From: Platycnemis pennipes
Lineage: Eukaryota; Arthropoda; Insecta; Odonata; Platycnemididae
Direction of reading: 5' to 3'
Length of the DNA: 64,000 nucleotides
Assembly (NCBI GenBank): GCA_933228895.1
Contig: OW121852.1
Location: 127,839,544 to 127,903,543 of the forward strand
Shown here: one piece after another, positions 11,143 through 23,095 of the stretch
Numbering within the stretch: the first letter of the stretch is position 1
Layout of the letters: every line of letters begins with the position of its first letter
Translations under genes and position numbers: made by a program
Notes under the pieces: generated by a model
What the model saw: the letters and a program-made list of their open reading frames with translations, nothing else
Database searches by the model: none
What the model was told of the DNA's origin: nothing

Positions 11143-11221
11143 GTGCTTTGATGGCTTGCAAGTTCACCACTGGGAAGGAATTGAAGTGTCTAGATACTGG
11201 AGGAACATGAATAGCCTTTAG
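11143..11221 (+). CDS. Aldo/keto reductase, terminal coding exon with stop
   Basis: After the acceptor TTTTGTTTCAG (ending 11142), the exon completes the split Thr codon and reads CFDGLQVHHWEGIEVSRYWR, then NMNSL and a TAG stop at 11219-11221. The motif 'hHWEGIExxRY' closely resembles the extreme C-terminus of insect L-galactose dehydrogenase-like aldo-keto reductases. The phase (2 nt + 1 nt) fits the donor at 2122 exactly, which is strong internal support for joining the two exons. The C-terminal tail of this fold covers the active-site mouth and shapes substrate choice. The gene is intact in what is visible. Its 3' UTR must start at 11222, but I could not assign a polyadenylation site. Confidence 0.75.
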
Positions 11222-13722
11222 GCTGCAGTGTGCTTGTGTAATACCCCTCTAGAGCCTCCTGTCACAAGTGAAGGGGGCTCCACTGAGGTTGGTTTGATTG
11301 GCCAAGGATGAAAATTATTTCCCCGAGTGTGTGATATCAGTTGAGTATGGGCTCTGTCTCGGGAGTGTGTATGCTGGTAAGAAGCAAGGATCATGATGAG
11401 TTGAGGTGATTAGAATTGTTTTGCATTTTCACTTAGCTCTTACATCCAATCGCCATATCTTTATCAAGTTTTTTGAAGTAGTCCTGTAGTTAATGGATGC
11501 TGTTAGTGTAGATAACTGAAATGCCTTGATCGCAGTGACCCCTGTTATTAAAAAAAATAGTTTGAAGCTCATGTCATGGAAATGGTGGTGGGTTTTTGCT
11601 GTTGATTCCATTTTTTTCATATCATGGGCTGTGCGAAAGGATTTTATCCTTCCTTATGACCCATAGTATTTCAATTGAATTCCAACTTGACTGACTTGTG
11701 ACTTGTTTCCCAGAAATATTTTATACTGAACAGAAGTTAATTTTGAACGGCGAAACTGTTGAATTTTGACAGCCAATATTCATGCATGTGTTTCCTGGTA
11801 GTAATGGTGGTTGTCAAATGTGAAAAAATTATGTATGTTTAGAATTGTGGATGTAATCTGTAGATACACATTACGTACATTATTGTGGTTTGATCTGTTT
11901 CAATTGTTTTAAGAGTTTCTCCTGTTTTCCTTAAAGATAAAGTTAAGATAGTTAATTATAACAGTGTGTCCTTTTCTATACAGCGTGATAGGATTCAGGT
12001 TCAATATCTTACTGTGGTTAGTAGCAAAAATGACCAATAATGAATTCTCATACAAAATGCTGCAGCTGCTGCCCAATTTAAGCCAATTCAATGCCAGTCC
12101 TGCATGCACATGACATTGTCAAGTTTCTGATTCTTGGATTGAAGGCATTTCTAATTATCTTTGTGCTTTTTAAGTTGGCTTCTTTAGTGCCAGTTGAGTG
12201 TAAGCCTGAAGCAGGCAGCACACTACGAAGGCGAAATGAGTGAAGGGCCCAAATGAAGGTTGATCAATGTTGGATAGGGAGTGGGAGCAGGGAACTGAGT
12301 TTTTTTGTGCCAAACCTTATGTTTCTTATGAGAATGAATCAAAACTGTGAATGAATGACCTAAAGAGCCTATATATTATGTCAGCAAGTGCCATACTACG
12401 TATGAGATAGGAGGCTGATAAAAAGGAGGTAATCCAGTGTTCATTTTTTAGAAGAGTATATCTTGGACCAAATGATGTGTAAATATTTTACATCCATTTT
12501 ATTATTGCCCATTTAAATCAAACTTACATGGAAGTAGATTACTCTTCCTTAAACATTCAGGGTACACAAGTGTGGAAACCTGGCCAATAATTTAGGAATA
12601 TTTTTCCACTAATGAACATGCACTCATTCCCTTCATAAGATCTGTGGTTAGCCATATCTTCTATTTTTTTGAACAGAAAGTTTGAGATCAGAATGTCTGA
12701 ATTTGTAAAATATATATATTTTCGGCATGATTTCTATCATTTGTGAAAAAAAATGAAGAAACTGAGTGAAAATTATGCCTCAGATCTGCTATCCTTGTGC
12801 ATTTTCTTCAGTCGCCTAGCTAAGTGATCTTTACAATATTTTCTGTTTGCATTCTGCTTTGAAAACCATTCTTACCTACACGGGAACTTGCAGTATTCTT
12901 CATTGCACCATAATTAGAAAGAAGGCAAAATATGAATGAACTTTTTTTACATTGCTGAAGTTTTAGATGTAATAGAGTTGGTGGTGGTGACTGTGATGAG
13001 GTGGGTTGTCCATTGTTGTGTAGTTAGTGTGTTTCCAGAATTCCAGAATTGGCCACTTGTGTTGGTGGATAGGGAGGAGGAAATGAGAGTGTAGCATGTT
13101 GTGGCTAGGGTGAGTGTAAGATGGCATAAGAAAAGGTTCTCATGCTGCAAGATTTGTATTTCCTTTAGCAATCTCTCTGATAGTTTGTCGCCAATTGTTC
13201 AAAGTTTAATAACTGCTAACGGCAAAGGGTCATTTGGCAGAATGCATCCCTGTGACAACTTGAAAATGCATGATCCTGGGAATAGAATATAACATTACAT
13301 TTTATGTGGTGATATTTTTATGCAGATTTTAAGAGTTTTACTATCATTTTATTGTACTGAAAAAGTGTGTCAAATGTTATATTTTTATATAAAATTTAAT
13401 ATACATGTGGAAAATTTCTTCATTATGATTGTGCCTCCATTGTAGATACCTAATATGGATGCTCTTAAATGTTGAAGTTTTGTATTGAATTGTGAACTAA
13501 AGATAAACTCTAATTGTAACATTTCACCAGAACTTTTTCTTCTGCCGGTAATTCTAAAGGTTATATGACATTGGGGAATGGTAACCTAGTTGTTTAGTGG
13601 TTTGTACTACCAAATAGTATCAGTAATTGGCTAACATATTGCTTGAGGGGATGGAAATGTTCAGTTTGACCTGTGCAGGAGTGAATGACTTGGAACTGGT
13701 GAGTTGAAAACTTGTCTCTGTA
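11222..13722 (+). other. 3' UTR of the aldo/keto reductase gene and AT-rich DNA
   Basis: The UTR must begin at 11222; its end is unclear. The rest has only short, low-quality open frames, AT-rich runs, and no repeat I recognise. Confidence 0.5.
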
Positions 13723-14256
13723 CAATGGGGTCGTTTACCATTTTTTTTATTGCCTGATCTGATAGAGTTTGTAACATAAAAATACCCTTATTTTTCCATT
13801 TTTTGATCCATCAATTAATTCTCGAGTTATAAGCGGCGAAAAACTGATATTTTTAACCCTTTCGGAAAAGTGGGCGTGGCACAACCTCTGACGTAATTGA
13901 CTTTGTCCAATCACAATGGGGGAGACAAATATATCACAATGGGGGGGGAGGGGACCACAGCTGAATCTGCCAATAGGAGCAGTTGCGACAGCATCTGTGC
14001 GAGCAGACCTTCCGAGAACCCCCCTCCACTCACTACCCTTCCCATAAAAGCAGTCAAGGACGGGAGGAAAATGACGTCAATGTTATCAAAGCAGCTGTTT
14101 TGGTGGGCGTCACCTTTTGCTTATTTTAATTTTTGATTTATTAGTGAATGGTTGTGGTTAGAAGATTAATATTTTCACTGAAATTCCTTTTTCGTTTCTT
14201 TCTAGCAAGTTCATGTACAAAATTGCGATTTAGGTTCTGAGTAAACACCCCCATTG
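13723..14256. mobile_element. MITE family M1, copy 1
   Basis: Ends CAATGGGGTCGTTTACCAT and, inverted, CAATGGGGGTGTTTAC. About 535 bp. Interior landmarks: CTCGAGTTATAAGCGGCGAA, GACGTAATTGACTTTG, CATCTGTGCGAGCAGACC, AATGACGTCAATGTTAT and TTTTGCTTATTTTAATTTTT. The same block recurs at 38607, 47482 and 49764. Open frames across it are conserved only because the DNA is repeated. Confidence 0.85.
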
Positions 14257-14482
14257 TCTCACTTAGAATTAACATGGCTGACACCACTTTCCAAAGATGC
14301 AAGGAAATATTCATCATTGCCATGATCTTTCATCTTGTGATGTACAAATTCAAAATTTCAAATCATCCACACACTATGATGAGAGAAGCATAATTGATGC
14401 ACTATTTGCTGTAAATAACAAAGTCTAGTTTAGGCTGTGGGGAAACTGAAATGTGAAACACACATGTTTTTTCATCATCACA
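14257..14482. other. AT-rich DNA, nothing recognised
   Basis: Short unique stretch between a MITE and a SINE. Confidence 0.5.
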
Positions 14483-14722
14483 ATGATGGTGTAATAGCTT
14501 GGTGGGTAGGGGGCAATTGGTCATGGGTTGAATCAGGCTGAGCCAACTTAGCACAAGCTGAGAGAGATTTTCTGAGAGCCAAGTCTTCCTGGGAAAGCAC
14601 CTGCAGTGCAGGGAAAAGGACTGGCCCCTCTACTCCGGAATGTGGATTTCACATGCTGTGGGCATTAGTGTCTACCTTCACAAACTAGACTAACCTTCAG
14701 GCCAAACACTAATTACGTATAT
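14483..14722 (+). mobile_element. SINE-2 (tRNA-derived), copy 1
   Basis: Degenerate tRNA head (TAGCTTGGTGGGTAGGGGGC; GGTTGAATCAGG as B box), then the body shared by the family: AAAGGACTGGCCC, GTGGATTTCACATGC, CTACCTTCACAAAC and AACCTTCAGGCC. Relatives at 21385, 23310, 27990 and 61428. Confidence 0.7.
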
Positions 14723-15005
14723 TCAAGTCATTTTAGTGGCAATACTATTTGTAGTGGTTTAGGATACAATTTGATGTTAATTAAGTGTTGGGACAATGAT
14801 TGTTCACTTAATGTGCATTTTTCTTCAAACTCTGTGGAAATAATTTCTCGTCAATGGATGCAAATGAGTAGTATTCATGGAAATACAGCATTACTGTGTA
14901 AAGTGCAAAATGTTTTGGTCTTGGGCAGATGTGTGTCTTTTATGTTTACAGAATATTGATGTGTTGTCCATACAAAAATTTCATTGAGGAAAAATTACTG
15001 CTTTA

Positions 15006-15413
15006 AGCCCGTTTCACACGATACTTGATCCAGTACAAGGTCTAGTATACTCACTAGTATGCTAGCTTTCCAATATCGTGTGAACAGAACCAGTATACTG
15101 GCTGGTAAGCACGCTAGCTAGTATACTCGCTGAGCTACTGGATTTCATACTTGATGCGGTACTAGATTTCTAGTAGGATCTAGTAGCCCAGTAGCCATCG
15201 ACCAATCAAGTCACGTTACAGACGCTGTGCGAACTTCTTGTTTTTTAATTAGTATGGAATCGTATGGAATAACCGATTCATAGCAAGCACAAGATCAATG
15301 ATCGTGTGAAACCTCCCAGGACGGTTCCAATCATACTAGATTCCGTCCTCAATATCAAGTAGCGGCTAGCACACTAGGTCTTGTGCTGGATCAAGTATCC
15401 TGTGAAACGGGCT
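15006..15413. mobile_element. PIF/Harbinger-type MITE
   Basis: AGCCCGTTTCACACGATACT at the left and, inverted, AGCCCGTTTCACAGGATACT at the right. Similarity continues for about 50 bp (TTGATCCAGTACAAGGTCTA versus TTGATCCAGCACAAGACCTA). Both ends abut TTA (15003-15005, 15414-15416), the 3-bp target duplication of PIF/Harbinger. The interior has many short TAGTATACT-like repeats and no coding capacity. Confidence 0.8.
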
Positions 15414-15749
15414 TTAGACGAGCGCAGAAATCAACACACGATGTCTCACCTAGTACTTTCAGTTCAGGTATTGAGGGAACCTTTTACTCCTCTGGATCTC
15501 TAAGGTCTTTTAGGGGGAAAGTGTCCTTAAACTTCCATTCTTACCATGCAGTCGAGTAGTTGTATTTGTAAGCACAATGCAGTTATCCTCCAGGTTGGAT
15601 TGGGAGCTTTAAATATTTAAGTGATTGCATTATGGCAACATCAAGAATATGTTGGCACCTGTGTGAGAATCGAACCTAGGAAATGTCTCTTTGGTTCTCA
15701 TACTGATCTCAGATAGAATTCCACCATGAGTTGTTCATGAGCACAACTA

Positions 15750-16686
15750 CGAGGCTTGTCCGGAAAGTAAGTACCGTTTGGGAAAAAACTCTTAAAAACA
15801 TTTTTTTTTTCAAGGCAAGATTTATTTTTACATGAAAGATTATATCTTTCACTATTTTTCTACATAGTTGCCACCATTGTTTAGACATTTGTCATAACGG
15901 GAAACCAACTTTTCTATGCCCTCTTCGTAGACAATTATCACCAGGGAAGACAGCCATTGCTGAACACTGTTCTTTGTGTCGTCATCGCTGTCAAAGCGCC
16001 TTCCTCCAAAATCACGCTTCAAATTCAAGAATAAGTGATAGTCACAATACTGTTTGAGAAGTCACCTCCCTCAAAACTTAATCGGGTGAGAAATGTCAAT
16101 GCACTTCCAAGTCGCTTCGTTTTGAGGTCATCCATAAGCATTTTCGGAACCCAACGGGAACACAGTTTGCGATAATTTAAGCAATTTGTGACAATCTCAT
16201 GCAAAAAAGTTTTTGAAATTTGTGGGAATCTTCAGAAACCATTCTTATCGTAAACCGTCTGTTTTCAAGAATTTTCTCATTCACTTTTTCAACCAAACCA
16301 TCATTGACAACAGAAGGCCGCCCACTCCGTGCTTCGTCGTGAACACTGGTTCGTCCATGATTGAATTTTCTTACCCACTTTCTCTCTATCCCATCAGTCA
16401 TTGCACTTTCACCATAAATCTCTACAAGTTGACGGTGAATTTCAGCTGGCTTAACATTCTTTGCGTTGAAAACCCGTATTACAGAACTCACTTCACAGTC
16501 GGTGGGATCAGATATTGTTTTAAACATTTTAAACGATCACTAACAAATGTAAACACAACACAATCTGGCTGTAATGGAGTCAGTTGAAAAACAATCAACC
16601 ATAAAGACAAGTACACATGTACGGAACTGCGACACTAGCCAGGTGGTGGTAAAACGAAATGGTACTTACTTTCCTGACATGCCTCA
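15750..16686 (-). mobile_element. mariner transposon, internally deleted, copy 1
   Basis: Inverted ends CGAGGCTTGTCCGGAAAGTA and TGAGGCATGTCAGGAAAGTA (about 30 bp) flanked by TA at 15748-15749 and 16687-16688, the mariner target. The transposase is on the minus strand; only its N-terminal domain and extreme C-terminus remain. At 937 bp it lacks roughly a quarter to a third of a full-length mariner. Confidence 0.92.
16177..16527 (-). pseudogene. mariner transposase N-terminal DNA-binding domain
   Basis: Starts MFKTISDPTDCEVSSVIRVF. The helix-turn-helix region includes IHRQLVEIYGESAMTDG, VRKFNHGRTSVHDEARSGRP and the linker VVNDGLVEKVNEKILENRRF, all typical of the SETMAR-like mariner group. The frame then degrades (about 16250) before the catalytic domain. 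Remaining C-terminal coding (about 15860-16130, minus) resembles the DYHLFL..L and RYDKCLNxxGNYVE ends of the family. The DD34D core is deleted, so it cannot transpose itself. Confidence 0.9.
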
Positions 16687-16688
16687 TA

Positions 16689-17570
16689 TACGGGAAGCAT
16701 TTTCAGGTCATTCTTGAGTGAGGATACAAGAACATGTATTGTTACCACTGAATTGATATGGTGACGATATAAATATCCTAATGCCAAGGTGTCAGTCCAA
16801 TGTCATTTAGTGAGTGAGAGATGAAACCATTTCTTCAGCAATTTTTTGGGTTTAGAGTGCATAGGGTGCTGACTGTGATTACCAAGGTAAGTGACAAATT
16901 ATTTAAATTTTGAGACACGCATTGTTGGCTGTAACAAGCTTGCCCTTAAGAAAAGTCTAACCACATTCTTCATTGTGGTAGTTGGTTATGTCATCGACAG
17001 TTCACCCAGAACCTGTCCTAGCATGGCATGAATCTTGATTACCTCTTTCCCTATTCTGCCTGTTGTGTGTTTGGAATTTGTGGTACATAGATATTCCATA
17101 GCACCAGATTATCTGTTCTGGTGCAAACTACTCCTGAAATGGAACTCATGCTGTCCCTGAATACTGCACTGAGTAGTCTAACTGCTGTTTAAAAATGTGA
17201 GTAATCGGAAATTAAACATAATTTACATGGAAACAACTCAAACTAAGCTTACGTGAATCTAGCCATCTCATAAATCCAAAAAAAGGTCCAGCAGAAAATA
17301 TTTCGTTAATGGAGTCTTATTCCTTTGGTTCTCTTTGTCACTCTGAACCATTTTCTTGGTTGCACACCTTGGTTTATCCACGTAATGCAAATTACTCATG
17401 CTTGACATGGTGGCTGAGACCATTGGTGATAAATCACTTGATTGGTGCAACCCAGAGGGGAATATTGAATAATAGAAGCTGGGGAAAACTGGGATTCTTC
17501 TTTATTCTCAGCTGCTTTCATGGAGTACATCCAAATGTTCATGTTACCTCGCTAGCTACCTCAAGGGCAT
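16689..17570. other. AT-rich DNA, no gene recognised
   Basis: Open frames at 17268-17450 (-) and 17309-17641 (+) overlap, lack family resemblance and the second runs into a MITE. Confidence 0.5.
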
Positions 17571-17578
17571 GTGAGGGG

Positions 17579-18025
17579 CAGGAACGTAGCCAGAAATTTG
17601 CTTCGGGTGGGGCTAAGTCTAGTGTGGCCCGTGTAGCCTAACTTCAAATCAGCCTTAGCCGTCCGGTACCGTCATGTTACAAATCTCTTCCTTAATTTTC
17701 AGTGTTTGGTATTTGCATTCACAGTGCCCATTCCTATCTCTTTTCACTGGTAAAGTTTACTGCTTACCTTGTCTTGAAGCAGTTAATTTGACCAGCCCCA
17801 GAACAGAAGTTCAACACATGCATGCATATCAGATTGAAAAGAACAATTATTAACCACACACACACACATTCAAACTCGTGATCACATTTCAAGACACTTA
17901 GCACTTGAATTATACGCAGCGTAATCCGGATTATGATGCCCAGTTAAAATCAGAACAATAAAATCTCTTGAAAAAAGTTTCGGGGGGGCTTAAGCCCCAG
18001 TAGCACACCCCTGGCTATGTGCCTG
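17579..18025. mobile_element. hAT-type MITE with perfect 8-bp target duplication
   Basis: Ends CAGGAACGTAGCCAG and, inverted, CAGGCACATAGCCAG. GTGAGGGG is duplicated exactly at 17571-17578 and 18026-18033. Poly-G/C subterminal runs (GGGTGGGGCTAAG; GGGGGGGCTTAAGCCCC). It includes a short (CA)n at about 17857-17868. No coding sequence. The 8-bp duplication places it with hAT-mobilised elements. Confidence 0.9.
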
Positions 18026-18033
18026 GTGAGGGG

Positions 18034-19615
18034 GAAATTGCAGGGTTAAAGTGAAAGCGCAATCCCATGAATGGTGGATGCTACCACCACTAATTCATGA
18101 CAAAAGGACATTTATTATGTGCTGACATACTCTGTGGGTTCAGGTTCCACTATAGGTGAGAATGTCTGGTGATATTTCTGTTAGATTTGAGAAAGGTAAA
18201 GGAGTGCAGTGCACTACATACGCCAACGTACTTGGAGCCCTCCAAGTTTGTTCGTTCCTTGCATTGGAGCACTTGCGTGTGCCTTGCCAGAGACCTTGCC
18301 ATAAGCATGAAAATATGGATCTAAAACACTCCATCTTACTCTGGTGTAGTTAATGCAAAGACATCATCAAAGGGATTGGGTTGGATGGGAGTATGGCAAC
18401 TGTCATAAATAGCAGTTAGTCCATTCTCCATTGAATTGATATCAATCTGTGCATAGTCAGTTCTCTTTCGATGCTGCTTTCTCTTTCACAATTTTTTGAC
18501 GTTGGAAGTCATTTATGCCTGTGAGGATAGGTAGGAAGTTTGGTGCAGGGGAAGCATTTTCGGCATCGAAGGGAGGGTGGAGGGAATTGTGGGGTCCTAA
18601 TGGTGCAGTCTTACACTACGAGGATTCACTGTGTACCATTACATCCAACGGATTAGAGCACCCAGGATGGAAGGCTCCAGCACCACACCTGTGTTCTGGC
18701 CGGTTATTATTATATCTCTGAAAGTAAGATGCCTCAATACCTATCATCCTCTATTTCATTGCATTGGCAATGGAAGGAGCATCATCTAATGATATATCTA
18801 CTCATTTTGAAGGTGTGATGTGACTGGAATATTGAATTTTCGATGAGTGTCATTAGGGATAAATATCTCATTCATTTTTTGTGCAGTACTTCCCCACCAG
18901 TTCATTGAAAGCAGGCAGGAAATTTATTTTTGCTAAGAGAAAGTGAAGTCATTCTAATTTTAGTTTTCTGTTGGACACCATAGTGTTACTTTGTAGATGT
19001 GAGTGTTACAGAACCTTATAGGTGGTCATTCAAATCTAATTTTAATTTGCTGGTCAAGTTTTCACGGGGGGTTTAGAGTTTTCTCCATGTCAGAAGTCTC
19101 GGCCCAAGTCATGCTGTACATATGTGTAATATGTAGTGCCCCCTTTTTTTCTTGTACAAATAGCAAGTTACTTTTAGTCCCAAGTTCTAACTATTTTCCC
19201 ATTCACCCATTTTTGAAGTTCCTCTTCATAAAAATTAAGAAAGCTGATGCCCACTTTTGCATTTAACTTCGTTCCCTTATTCATTATGTATGTCCAGTGA
19301 TCTGTGTTTAAGTGAGAATTCTTTTTAAAGCTGTTGTTAAGGGAAAACAATTTTTATCTACTTTGGGGGACAACTGATGATGAGGGGGCATCCATTAATC
19401 ATGTGATGAAGGAGAGAGGGGATGGGTGGGAAGCTGGGAAGCATTACCTAGTGGTTGGGAGGGGCATCTGGTGAATCAAAAGTATTTTTATCATCCAGGA
19501 AAACCCACCTAGCTCCAGTTATGTTTATGTAACATTCAAGCAGGTGGCAACTCATCCTTTTGTTTTGCTGAAATACCTTGTTATGACTCAAAAATAAGTT
19601 AAACTTATATTAATC
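18034..19615. other. Unique non-coding DNA
   Basis: Only short overlapping frames on both strands; nothing with family resemblance. Confidence 0.5.
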
Positions 19616-19617
19616 AC

Positions 19618-19734
19618 GGTTATTGTTATTCACTCAACGGATTCTGACCTCATCAGGTCATCAAGAGGTGACTCTCTTCATTATGACTTGACTCTCTTGA
19701 TAATGACCAATTGAGTGAGTAATAATAATCATGT
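19618..19734. repeat. Imperfect fold-back, type F1
   Basis: TTATTCACTCAA near 19628 pairs with TTGAGTGAGTAATAA near 19710; the inner part holds ATGACTT..TCTTGATAATGACC. Related in its core to the fold-backs at 20774 and 26728. Confidence 0.55.
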
Positions 19735-20773
19735 GGATATAACGAAGTTTATTTTATTTTTAAGTGATGTTGATATTGAACAGTTGACTTGCATTCTATT
19801 GCTATTCCTCGTTATGGTCTGTTGGCGTGAAGAAGCTTCCCAGTGAGTGCGTTCACCCATTTCCTGGATGGTAAATACTCCCAATATTGCCTCTTTCCTG
19901 TGTGTCCACAGTACCGGAATTGATATTCTGTCATCCCTAGCATTTGCTATGTATTTCTGCTCTTGTGGTTTTAAGTACTTAAGCAAATGTTTAGAGACAC
20001 GATTCCAGCACCTCTAGCACATGATAGCAACACCTCTTGGTGAGAAATCCTTTAAATTCCTCTTTTCTTAATTATAATGAGATGTAGTTGAGGGTGAATA
20101 ACAAAAATTCTGCCACGGAAACTACCACTGATGGAGTCTTCCGAGGATTGTAGGAGCCTCCAAGATGTATCCACATCTTGGGCACAGGAAGAGGTGATGG
20201 CAGGGGTGGTCCTACAGATTGAATAATCAAGATCAAAATACATGTAAAGTGGAAATACAGAAAAGTAATGCTGCTTTTTTTTTTTAGCTACTTTAAGGTG
20301 AATCAATGAAATCAACTATAGCATTGCATTCTATCTGTCTGTGGGTTTTCAAGCCTGTACCTGCACTTTTAGGGACTTTAGAGGAAAGGTGAGCGGATGG
20401 GAATGGAAGGGCAAGGAAGTGGGGTGGACTTTAACCCCGAATTGGCATTAGCTCATATTTAACGAAAGGTGCCAAGGGGACCATGGCTTAACGTTCCATC
20501 TGATGGATGGAGTATTGAACTTGAATAGTCTCCACAAAGCACTCGAGTAGGGGCCAGTTAACCAACAAAAAATATCTTCCATTGGTGGGAACCCTGACCT
20601 TTCAGGAGAGGGGCCAGTATTCTAAACTCTACACCAACCCAACCCTGACAACTTTCACATTTGATTCACTCACTGATGCCACCCTTCCATACTTTTTACA
20701 AATTTGCACCTAATGCAAATACCTATTTTACACTACTCTTCACAGTAGTTCCTGCTAAAAAAAACTTGCATTA

Positions 20774-20940
20774 GATAACGTAAATAAATTCACTTTGTAA
20801 AATTCCACAGATTTCTTAAAACCGACCTAGGTTTCGACTTAGACAGTCGTTATCAACCTCGATAATGACTGTAAGTCGAAACCTAGGATGGTTTTAATAA
20901 ATCTGTGGAATTTTACAAAGTGAATTTATTTACGTTATCA
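20774..20940. repeat. Near-perfect fold-back, type F1 (75-bp arms)
   Basis: GATAACGTAAATAAATTCAC..CCTAGGTTTCGACTTA on the left is repeated inverted on the right with very few mismatches; the loop is GTTATCAACCTCGATAAT. Transcribed, it would give a long hairpin. Confidence 0.92.
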
Positions 20941-21384
20941 ATATGTGGTTCCACGAAGTCAAGCCTAGCAGTTTGTTACTTACATTAGACCCTAACCCTG
21001 GAGGGGGGTCTATTCAAATGTCATCAAATATCATGATGGGGAGGGATATAGCCTTCAAGTGACCTAATATGTGTCACATTATTATTGGAGCATGAGGTTT
21101 TCACTGCAGTTATAACTAAAGCGTATGTGAAATAGAAGAGTTGGCGATGAGCTAATTTCTTTGCCATGGCAGTCAATTCAGTGCCACTGAGATAATGCAG
21201 CAAATGAATGGTTGCAATAGGATTTATGGCTATCTATCTTTTTTTGGTTTTGTGTAATTACAACTCTGTTGTGTGTTTGTGTAGTTGCAAATCTACTTTG
21301 CAAGAAGCACTTGAATTTTTAGGTCAAATTTGTTTAAATGTTTTAGCTAAGAAAGATAATAAAAAATTTTATCGGTCCATATGA
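20941..21384. other. AT-rich DNA, nothing recognised
   Basis: No repeat or coding signal beyond chance frames. Confidence 0.5.
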
Positions 21385-21650
21385 AATCAACAGTTCCTAA
21401 GGCACTGGACTAAGGGCTGGAGGGTCCCAGGTTCGAATCTGGGTGAAGCCTCTTTAGACACCCCTCACTTAAATACCTTGCAATGCAATTTCCTGAGTGT
21501 CTGAGCTCTGTGAAAAATCGCAGATGGCCCAGGGAAAGGAACTGGCCTGCTTACACTAACACGTGAATTTCACATGCCAATGGCTTAGTAGGGGGTGAGC
21601 TCTACCCACACCTATCAAACCAACCTTCAGGTTGAACAAGAGTGAGCAAA
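21385..21650 (+). mobile_element. SINE-2 (tRNA-derived), copy 2
   Basis: Head with CCAGGTTCGAATCTGGGTG (good B box and T-arm pairing), then the body with AAAGGAACTGGCC, GTGAATTTCACATGCC and CAACCTTCAGGTTGAAC. Best-preserved plus-strand copy. Confidence 0.8.
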
Positions 21651-22454
21651 TGATGAGAATTATTGGGAAACTGTTGGAAATCTTTTCTTGTAAATATTAA
21701 GTTGTATTTTAATATTGTAGCATTGCCAAGAAAATTTACCTCATAGAGCACTTTCTGTTATGAGAAAAATGCTGGTAGGAAAGTGGTGATGCATTGTAGA
21801 ACTCTAGAATGGGGCAGGACACGCCATTGCTGATCCTTGTGTGAAGCGTGGAAGTTATTTCTTGATGCTTGTGTATTTCTTCTTTTTAACATTCTATTCT
21901 TTGTTTCTGTATTCTGTCATATGTTTTCTGTTGGCAAAAGCAATTTTCCAAGATCTCGTGTACTATCTCATTCTAAAAATTCAGAATCTCGCTGAAATGT
22001 CTGTGAACTTTAGTGTTTATTTTTATGTTTGGGTTTTTATTTGAATAAGGGCAATTCCCATTATTCAAAAGTTACGGTATTATTTTGTGGACTTAAAATA
22101 TAATTATGAGATCAAACTTGCACTTTTCCTCAGAAACCATACTTTACTGATGATTTAGGATTCAACGTAGAGATTTCATCAGTGTGTGATCATTTTCAAC
22201 ATATTTCATGATGATGTTTCTGGTTGGAAACCTAGGTCTTAATTAAAGTTTCATGAAAACAACATGATTTATTTCAATAATATCTTCAAAATGAATGGAT
22301 AATATTTGTAAAGATAGAGAAAAAATACCTACATTGAGTAAGATATGAAGGAAATCAGGGAGAAGGTTTCGGCAGTGAATATGTGTGGGGAAAAAGTAGT
22401 ATATTATGACCTGCAGATGATCTAATGTTGGAAAGTTGGCATCACAGAATGAAC
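21651..22454. other. AT-rich DNA, no gene recognised
   Basis: The 67-codon frame at 21841-22044 is hydrophobic by T-richness and lacks family resemblance. Confidence 0.5.
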
Positions 22455-22735
22455 GTGCATACAATGGATAGAAAGAGTAACTGATGAGGTTCTGAAATGA
22501 ATGGGAGTAAAGAGAAGTCTGACGAAAACTAAAAGGAGTCAAGAGAACATTATCAGACCTATCTTGAGACATAGTTTACTGAAGACAGTTATTGGGCAAA
22601 AAAAATGGGGAGTGTGGCAAAGAAAGCCTTGATTGAATTGAGGAATGTAAAAGAGGAGAATTATGTTACTGTGAAGAGGTTATCTGGTGAAAGGATTGGA
22701 GTGTTCGAGCTATGCCAACCCAGTCGTAGCATTGA
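22455..22735 (+). mobile_element. LINE A 3' fragment, old copy
   Basis: Diverged match to the LINE A C-terminal region: GGATAGAAAGAGTAACTGATGA, GAAGTCTGACGAAAACT (consensus GAAGTCTGCTGAAAAC), ATCTTGAGACATAGTTTACT and GTGAAGAGGTTATCTGGTG correspond in order to the block at 40805-41060. Many indels. Confidence 0.6.
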
Positions 22736-22879
22736 TGACGTGATGATAGAATCGAGCATTACAGTACTGCATGTTCAACTTCAACGTTCTATTAACAAAT
22801 TCAAAGATCCCATGCTTACCACAAAAGCCGTAACAGAGTTACCAGCTGAAATTGCACTAGCTGGATATCCATAGTCAAA

Positions 22880-23095
22880 AAATTCATTTTCCTTGATCAG
22901 GACTTGAACCCAGAACTCTCAGATTTATGGCCGGGTGCTGAACCAATTGAGCTACTGAGAAATCCTTTTTCCATGGAAAATTTCCTCAGAGAAAGAGGAT
23001 GTCTTGGTAGCTCAAGTGGTCTGGCATGGCCTGGCACCTGGCCTGAAATCAGGGAGTTCTGAGTTCGAGTCCTGGTTAAAGCAGATAATTTTTAC
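22880..23095. mobile_element. Head-to-head pair of tRNA-like SINE heads
   Basis: 22889-22965 on the minus strand (AGTAGCTCAATTGGTTCAGC ... GTTCAAGTCC) and 23007-23080 on the plus strand (GGTAGCTCAAGTGGTCTGGC ... GTTCGAGTCC) are the same tRNA-derived sequence in opposite directions, each flanked by an AATTTTT-like tail. A and B boxes are visible in both. Confidence 0.65.

Noticed and set aside
16213..16587. 124-codon plus-strand frame
   Set aside because: Antisense shadow of the mariner transposase; the same shadow recurs in the second mariner (37424-37831).
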